Below are positions 6,601-11,886 of a stretch of 11,886 nt of DNA, piece by piece (the stretch's first letter is position 1; the number at the start of each line of letters is the position of its first letter). The notes below the pieces were generated by a model, which made no database searches, was not told where the DNA came from, and saw only the letters and a list, made by a program, of their open reading frames with translations. The translations under genes were made by a program, and so were the position numbers. The stretch lies in NCBI GenBank assembly GCA_036244855.1, contig BQKZ01002875.1:31154-43039 (forward strand), in the 5' to 3' direction. The DNA is from Temnopleurus reevesii. Taxonomy: Eukaryota; Echinodermata; Echinoidea; Temnopleuroida; Temnopleuridae.

Positions 6601-6817
6601 GTTAATACCCTGGCTTTAGTAGTGCAGCTTTAAGTAGCGTGTTGCACTTCAAGGAAAAAAAAAATCCTGCCAGGTACCCATTCACCTCACCTCACCTGGG
6701 TCGAGTGCAGCACAATTTGAATGAATTTCTTGCGGAAGAAAATTAACGTCATGGGGGATTTGAACCTGTGACCCTCTGGTTGAAACGTGAGAGTCTAGAC
6801 CACTACACCACACTGCC
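6601..6817 (-). mobile_element. tRNA-derived SINE, second copy, 3'-truncated or diverged
   Basis: It shares with the first SINE the block CCTGGGTCGAGTGCAGCAC, the GAATTTCTTG section and the tRNA-like head. The B box (complement of 6756-6766) is GGTTCAAATCC and the head ends near 6817. An A-rich insertion at 6652-6662 and loss of the GCGCTATA/ATT tail distinguish it. It is in the same orientation as the first copy, about 2.3 kb away, and more diverged, so probably older. Confidence 0.82.
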
Positions 6818-7660
6818 AAATGTTATGCTCCATGAGAAAATATTTGTCCTGATAATCAGTTTGATTGGGGAAAAGGACACAATAAAGATCTTAAAAGAAG
6901 AATCTCACCGAAAATGATAAATTTCTTGGTAAAGACAAAATAATTTTTTCGTACAGAACAAAAATTGTTGAAATGTTTTTTACTTCAAATCTAAATTAAA
7001 TGAAATATCGTATCATGAACATTCATGAATTGCACAAAAGATTTTGTGAAAAATGAATGACTTTGGTTAAAAGCTAATAGAATGTGCAAAATATCTCATT
7101 CTTATCTTAGGAAACTCCAGACTTAATCAACATTTTCTTTCTTGATAAAAGACATCTTCTCATGCACAATATTAGATGAAAATTTCAGAATCTAATTTTT
7201 GTGTACACCTTTTTATTATTCTTTTGTCAAATCTCGGAAATAGCCTCATATGCCCGATAACAAACAGAATATCAATATTACAAAGAGGGGGCGCTAATCT
7301 GATTTATTGGTTAAACTCAAATTTGAAAGGAGAATCGGCGGGCAAGTGGGTTTGTAGAGCCGTGATCACTAAACTTCAGAACAATCTCTATCACCAAATA
7401 ATCCCACTGTGACTCCATTATTCTGTAGTCTGCAAGCACAGACCCTAGACTTTCAGTGTGTGCATACACATACAGTGATACAGGGTATGCACTGTGTGGA
7501 GGGAAGAAGCAATGCTCCATCATTCTGAGCTTGAGAGTGATAACAGATATTAAACTAAGAAAATCAGTCTTGCACTGCATAGGTGCAAATTCCTCTATTA
7601 TTAATAAAAGGCAAATCAATTGTTTGGATACCCTCAACCACCCTCTGCAAATGGACTGAC
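6818..7660. other. AT-rich stretch with no recognised feature
   Basis: Open frames (7176-7412 plus, 7317-7697 minus, 7456-7659 plus) have no recognised motif, no flanking splice pattern in frame with 6447, and AT-driven composition. Nothing supports a gene here. Confidence 0.5.
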
Positions 7661-7829
7661 TGAAAATTTTTCTTATTTGTTTTTTAATACTTTTCACTCA
7701 AATAGAAAAAAAAAACCCAGCCCAATTGTGGATAAATATATGCAGATTTTTCAGATGATTTTTGGATTTTCACTCCTTTCCAAATATTTTCTTATTTCTT
7801 AATGAATTATGTTTAAAAATGTAAAAAAA

Positions 7830-8660
7830 AATAATCAAACAAGACTTTTCCGACTGACCGATGTTATTTTTCAAAAATAGCATCTTAGGACATGCAAACA
7901 ATACTTTGGCTTCATACAGAGACCTCAGTGTATTTTGGTTGCATTTTTTATCATTCCCATTAATTGTTCCACCTTCTTTGCCTGATCAGGAGTCCAAACA
8001 AAAAGGGTGACAAAGTATTTCACCAAACATTCTCATTGAATAGCATTGAACTCTCAGCTTCTGCCTTCATTATTATTAGATATCCTTCTGACAAAAATTT
8101 TTCTTATGTTTGTTGTAAAATAAAAGTTGGATGTTGCTCCCTGTATCTGGTACTACATCCATGTGTATGTACATGTGTGATAAAACTTATTCCTTTATGT
8201 CAATAAAGTGATACAAAATCAAAATAGACCCCCAAATTTATTTTCGATGCTCTCCAAAGACTGACGCTCTACATGTACATGTACATGTTAGAATTGCACA
8301 GTCAAACATTTTTTTTCATTTTGCTTTTCACCAAAATTGAAAAATATGTGAAAAATGACCTGAGAAGATATTTTCAGATGACATTTACTTTTCAACAAAC
8401 TTTAAGCGGGAAATTAAAAAAATGATACAAATAAACTTTTCTGACTTTTTCGACTGACTGATGTGTTTTTTTTTTTTTTTAATGGCAATAGAAGGCATCC
8501 AAACATTTTTTGTTGCCTGAAGATTGGGAGGAACTTTTATCATTCCCATCAATTGTTCCACCTTCTTTGCCTGATCAGGAGTTCAAACAGAAGGGTGACA
8601 AAGTATTTCACCAAACATTCTCATTGAATAGCGTTGAAATAACAAAACTCCCATTCCCTC
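7830..8660 (+). repeat. Diverged direct duplication (offset 589-600 bp) with a highly conserved 100-bp core
   Basis: The cores at about 7949-8050 and 8539-8640 are nearly identical: ATCATTCCCAT, then CCTTCTTTGCCTGATCAGGA, then CAAAGTATTTCACCAAACAT. Matches continue leftward more weakly (GACTTTTCCGACTGACCGATG at 7843 against 8443) and possibly back to about 7670. Copy 2 keeps an open frame (from about 8493 to 8721, containing PPSLPDQEFKQKGDKVFHQT), while copy 1 has one extra A (CAAAAAGGG versus CAGAAGGG) that breaks it. Whether this was ever an exon or is only repeat DNA is open. Confidence 0.8.
8202..8207 (+). terminator. Possible polyadenylation signal AATAAA
   Basis: A canonical AATAAA lies in TGTCAATAAAGTG, after a TGTATGTACATGTG tract. 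No gene end can be tied to it, and AATAAA arises easily by chance in AT-rich DNA. Confidence 0.15.
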
Positions 8661-8710
8661 CTGCCTTGTTTCCATTAATTTTTAACCCTGACCCACCCAT
8701 ACTGAATACA

Positions 8711-9215
8711 TACTGCCTTTGATTTTGTGTGTGTTGGGAGGTGTGTTTGTTATTTTATCATTGTCAGATTTAACTCGTTCCATGCCATTCGACCATGCAA
8801 AAAGCCTAAATCTAGTTGCAGTTATTTGAGAAATACCACGTATTATGAATTTGTGTTAATTATCATTCATTTGTATGATGTAGAAGATTTTGACTGATAT
8901 TTTTGGATGAGTACATGTAATTTGCTAAAATTCACTGCTCATACTGTCTTTTGATTTTGTGTGTTCAGTGTTTGTTGTTTTATCAATGTCAGATTTTAAC
9001 TCATTCCCTGCCATCCCGACCATGCAAAAAGCCTAAATCTGGTTACAGTCATTTGAGAAATTTGTGTTATCATTATCATTCATTGTTATGATGAGAAGAT
9101 TTTGACTGATATTTTTGGATGAGTATTTGCTCAAATTCATTGCTCATACTGTCTTTTGATTTTGTGTGTATTGGGAGGTGTGTTTGTTTTATCATTGTCA
9201 GATTTTAACTTATTC
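8711..9215. repeat. Tandem repeat, about 2.3 copies, period about 232 and 205 bp
   Basis: The block GATTTTGTGTGT begins at 8721, 8953 and 9158, each followed by TGTTTGTT-TTTATCA-TGTCAGATTT-AACT. Copies 1 and 2 also share CCATGCAAAAAGCCTAAATCT, AGAAGATTTTGACTGATATT and TTTGGATGAGTA; copy 3 is truncated. Period differs because of internal deletions in copy 2 (for example ACCACGTATTATG is missing). Confidence 0.88.
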
Positions 9216-9782
9216 CCATCCTGATATACATGAACTTGCATTTATTCTTAGTTTCAAATCTAAAATAAGAAGGGTCAGATACATTCAAATCTGGTAAATT
9301 AGCATTGCTATTCTGTAGAATGCATTTAGAAATAGAGTAAAGTATTAAGCTACTTATCTAGATCTGTTGGCAAGATTTTACTGGATCTCCGCACACATTC
9401 ATCCTCTTATCATCAGATACATGTATGTGATTGAATCAATGTACATGTAGGGGATCAAATTATTGTGATAGACGGATAACATGTGCTGTTTTATGAATAT
9501 TTTTAAGGTTAAAAATGTCTAGATAAGCACAACCCGAAGTAATTTCTTGAGATTCTTTGTTTTTATTTCCCTCCTATAATTTAGTGGTTTTTTTTTCAAA
9601 ATGAAATGTGTTCAAAGAAATTAATAGTTGTGATAACTTGATCTTTATTAGTTGATAATATACTTTTTTTAATAGAAATGACACTCATTGAACATCCAAA
9701 TAACTATTAGTTGATTTTTTTTAAGAGGTGGGGAGTTGAGAAGAGGGGGCTCAGGTAAATATTAAACATAATTTGTACTTCT
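9216..9782. other. AT-rich stretch with no recognised feature
   Basis: Several ACATGTA palindromes occur (about 9418-9450) together with short poly-T runs. No exon, RNA gene or element end is supported. Confidence 0.5.
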
Positions 9783-9889
9783 TTGATTTGATTTGATTTG
9801 ATTTATTCATTTTTCCATTTCATTATTAAAACGCAAAGTGACAAAAGATACATGTAGTGCAACTTGAATGTAAATTGTACAAAACAATA
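9783..9889 (-). mobile_element. LINE-like 3' end with (ATCAA)n tail
   Basis: Read on the minus strand the fragment runs TATTGTTTTGTACA, then AATGAAATGGAAAAATGAAT, and ends in four AAATC-type pentamers (TGATT on the plus strand, 9783-9802). A short tandem-repeat tail instead of poly-A is typical of CR1/L2-clade LINE 3' ends (established). A matching copy is at 11091-11187. How far the element extends to the right is not clear, and no reverse-transcriptase motif was seen. Confidence 0.6.
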
Positions 9890-10180
9890 ATTACAGAATA
9901 TACAATGTATTGCAATTTTGTCTCAAAAGATAAAGTATACTCTGAAGGACCAAATTATGTATTTTATGATTAACAAAATGAAGGGGCATGCAAAAAAAAA
10001 AAAGGTTTGCGTGTGGGATGCATACCCCTACAAGTACAGGTTCTGCTTTTACAGAGTAGAAATGATCCCCTGTCTTTTGATTGCTCCTTGATCAAAAGTT
10101 GTTTGCTGTCTGAAAACATCTAATTCACCCGCTTGTCTTATTTTCTGAAGAATTTTATCTATACATCACATTTAGCAAAG
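9890..10180. other. Non-coding stretch, possibly older LINE 3' UTR
   Basis: AT-rich sequence with a 12-nt poly-A run near 9992. It lies upstream of the minus-strand LINE-like end and may belong to it, but no coding remnant is visible. Confidence 0.35.
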
Positions 10181-10189
10181 CTATTCAAA

Positions 10190-11000
10190 AGGATTTATTT
10201 CAGCAGCGCAGGAAATCACACAGATATGAATGAAGTTTCCTTGGCGGTATGGCCACTCGCTCTTGCACTCTTCTTCAGTGGCGAAATGCGACAAGATGTT
10301 TAAAATAAGAGTCTACTACAAAATAACTACAATGTAATAAGAAAGCTATGAACGTTTCAACTGACCATTTATTATATTCATATAAATTTTATAAATTGTT
10401 GCTTTTTTTCCTTCAAAATATGATATCTTTATGATAGATATGTAGATCCTCCATTTGCACGTTTACACTCATAAAAAAAATTGTATATTTCTGGAGAAAT
10501 GAATTTTGCTCCATAAATGTAAAGAACAATTCTGGTTAGTAGTGCATCCATGATGTCATCAAATTGGCAATATGTCAGGAAATAAGAATTGCTCATTTTT
10601 CAAAATCTTTAAAAATGCATAACTTTTCGTTATCCCCTGTCCTACATTGTATCTTTTTCAAACGTTTGTTCTTATCAATTTTTCCTGCCCCCGTTGAAAA
10701 AAAAATATCATTTTGGGGTAGACACTTGTTTTAAAAGGAAATCTGTTTCTGAGGACAGACACACAACATTGCGAATGGCGCACTAACCTGTTTGGTTTTA
10801 ATTTTAGGCTCTCCGCCTGAGAGAGACTGGCAAGTATTTTGCCAATCTTGGTTTTATTACATACATCATATTTTAGATCTGTACACAAGGATTTATTTTA
10901 TCACGAAATCATACAGATTTGGAGTTCCTTTGGAAATCACTAAACATCCTTCCTCTTTCTTACCAACTGCCAAATACGATAATCTAAAACTTGCTTGTCA
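10190..11000 (+). repeat. Two diverged direct copies of a segment of about 110 bp
   Basis: About 10190-10305 and about 10888-10995 share AGGATTTATTT, GAAATCA-ACAGAT, TTCCTT-GG, and then CTCTT-CTT-A with GCGAAATGCGACAAGAT against GCCAAATACGATAATCT. The similarity is interrupted but collinear. The second copy lies in an 83-codon open frame (10792-11043) that has no recognised domain. The intervening DNA (10310-10880) shows nothing else. Confidence 0.5.
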
Positions 11001-11090
11001 GTTATTTTTTCCAAAAAAGAACTATGTTTGCGATACTGTCTAAATTTGTTGGCAGTTTAGTAAGTCTATTCGTAAAATATATTTTTTCAC

Positions 11091-11187
11091 TATTGTTTTG
11101 TACAGTTTATATTCTATTGTACTATCTTTTGCCATCTTGAGTTAATGAAATGGGAAAATGAATGAATCAAATTTAATCAAATCAAAA
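11091..11187 (+). mobile_element. LINE-like 3' end, inverted relative to the copy at 9783-9889
   Basis: The plus strand reads TATTGTTTTGTACA, then AATGAAATGGGAAAATGAAT, then GAATCAAATTTAATCAAATC. This matches the minus-strand copy at 9889-9783 with small deletions and a degenerate tail. The two tails point away from each other across about 1.2 kb. Confidence 0.6.
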
Positions 11188-11860
11188 TGATTCTTGTTTT
11201 TTTTAAGTTGAAAACCACTTGTTTGTACAGGGAAGAGATATTTTTTATTGGTAAATTTCAGGAAATTGTAAGAATGAACATACACATGTACATGTACATG
11301 TATGTTTAGTTTAAAAATATTATAACGGAAGTAAAATCATCTTTGTGGCACAATATTTTTTTTCTAAAAATAAGATTTTCAGGTTACCTTCTATAGTTGG
11401 GGAGTCTTAGTTTTCATGTAGGTAATGTATGCATGTACATTATTTTAAAATTAGCGGAATCTGTTAAGTAAATGGGACAAGCCAATGTGTGTAAGTAATC
11501 ACATAAAAATGCTCATAATTCCATCTTCTCAATATGTAAAATATCCCCATATTTTAAAATTTATAAATCTGCACATCAGTATTTTCTAGAAATGCAGCTA
11601 GAATATTAGACCACAGTATGCAAATTGATTACCAGCAAAACTATTTTTTTTTAACTTGATACAATTTCTTCTCATTTAAAAACAAATGATAATTTTAGGC
11701 AATAAATTGAAATCTATTCTGATGTCACAAGTAGAACACATAAAAACAGCTTCACATGGATATAAGTGATCCCATCCATGCCATTGTGACCCCATTGTCC
11801 TCAGCGTCAAAGTGTATGCATTACATATTTTGACATTACTTTCTTTAACTCTTTGTGCGT
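11188..11860. other. AT-rich stretch with an (ACATGT)n microsatellite
   Basis: A self-complementary ACATGTACATGTACATGTA run lies at about 11284-11302. Otherwise there are AT-rich sequence and short T runs. The minus-strand frame at 11676-11864 has no recognised motif. Confidence 0.5.
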
Positions 11861-11870
11861 TCACCCGTAA

Positions 11871-11886
11871 CCCCCCCCCCTCCCCC
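11871..11886. repeat. C-rich run at the right edge
   Basis: C10, one T, then C5 at the window end, preceded by CCCGTAA. The junction GTAACCCCC is the same as at the 32-C run at 925. The tract is cut by the window boundary. Confidence 0.7.

Noticed and set aside
7317..7697. 126-codon minus-strand open frame
   Set aside because: No motif, no splice context, AT-rich composition; most likely chance.
8493..8721. Third coding exon of the plus-strand gene (after CAATAG)
   Set aside because: Joining it to the phase-1 end at 6447 creates a TAA stop; the segment is duplicated with a frameshift, as expected for a repeat.
10792..11043. Coding exon containing PPERDWQVF and following residues
   Set aside because: No suitable donor or phase, no recognised domain, and it overlaps a diverged repeat and a LINE-like 3' end.
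1..11886. CRISPR array, bacterial operon or phage module
   Set aside because: No regularly spaced direct repeats with unique spacers, no ribosome binding sites or operon-like gene packing; the DNA is eukaryotic in character.

Overview
The window is animal genomic DNA: AT-rich, intron-bearing, and crowded with microsatellites, short non-autonomous transposons and tandem duplications. The best guess is a marine deuterostome, most likely an echinoderm such as a sea urchin. Three things point there: minus-strand SINEs with a degenerate tRNA head and an (ATT)n tail, a MITE starting CAGTCAAACCTG inside TA duplications, and very frequent ACATGTA palindromes. This taxonomic call is inference from recall. 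No bacterial, phage or CRISPR feature is visible.

Only two host genes can be supported, arranged head to head. On the minus strand, 292..176 is the first coding exon of an ALDH16A1-like gene (39 codons, phase-0 donor at 175/174); the rest lies beyond the left edge. On the plus strand, an exon at 4596..4945 and a second at 6313..6447 splice in one frame. They encode the N-terminus of a type II membrane protein: a short basic tail, one signal-anchor helix, then a luminal stem. This looks like a Golgi enzyme such as a glycosyltransferase or sulfotransferase, but the family cannot be assigned, and its remaining exons are not recognisable to the right.

Region by region. 1-600: ALDH16A1 intron 1, exon 1 and a short promoter with a palindromic E-box. 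604-956: a two-copy 149-bp tandem repeat followed by a 32-C run. 1481-1624: a GAA-rich tract. 2200-2300: an isolated GC- and CpG-dense palindromic patch. 2620-2830: a (GAT/GGT)n array. 3294-3808: a cluster of nested inverted repeats that includes a hairpin with perfect 45-bp arms. 4202-4488 and about 6601-6817: two SINEs in the same orientation. 4946-6312: intron 1 of the plus-strand gene, holding a second GAT array, a foldback element and the TA-flanked MITE. 7660-9215: two further duplications (about 590-600 bp and 205-232 bp periods). 9783-11187: two LINE-like 3' ends in opposite orientation, plus a diverged direct repeat between them. The right edge ends in another C-rich run.

The two genes show no obvious functional link beyond divergent orientation. 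No new biological system is evident. The most noteworthy observations are the near-intact 45-bp hairpin with an apical duplication, the surrounding GGTGTTG-rich inverted repeat, the overlapping short upstream ORFs in the leader of the plus-strand gene, and the sharply conserved 100-bp core inside an otherwise diverged duplication.
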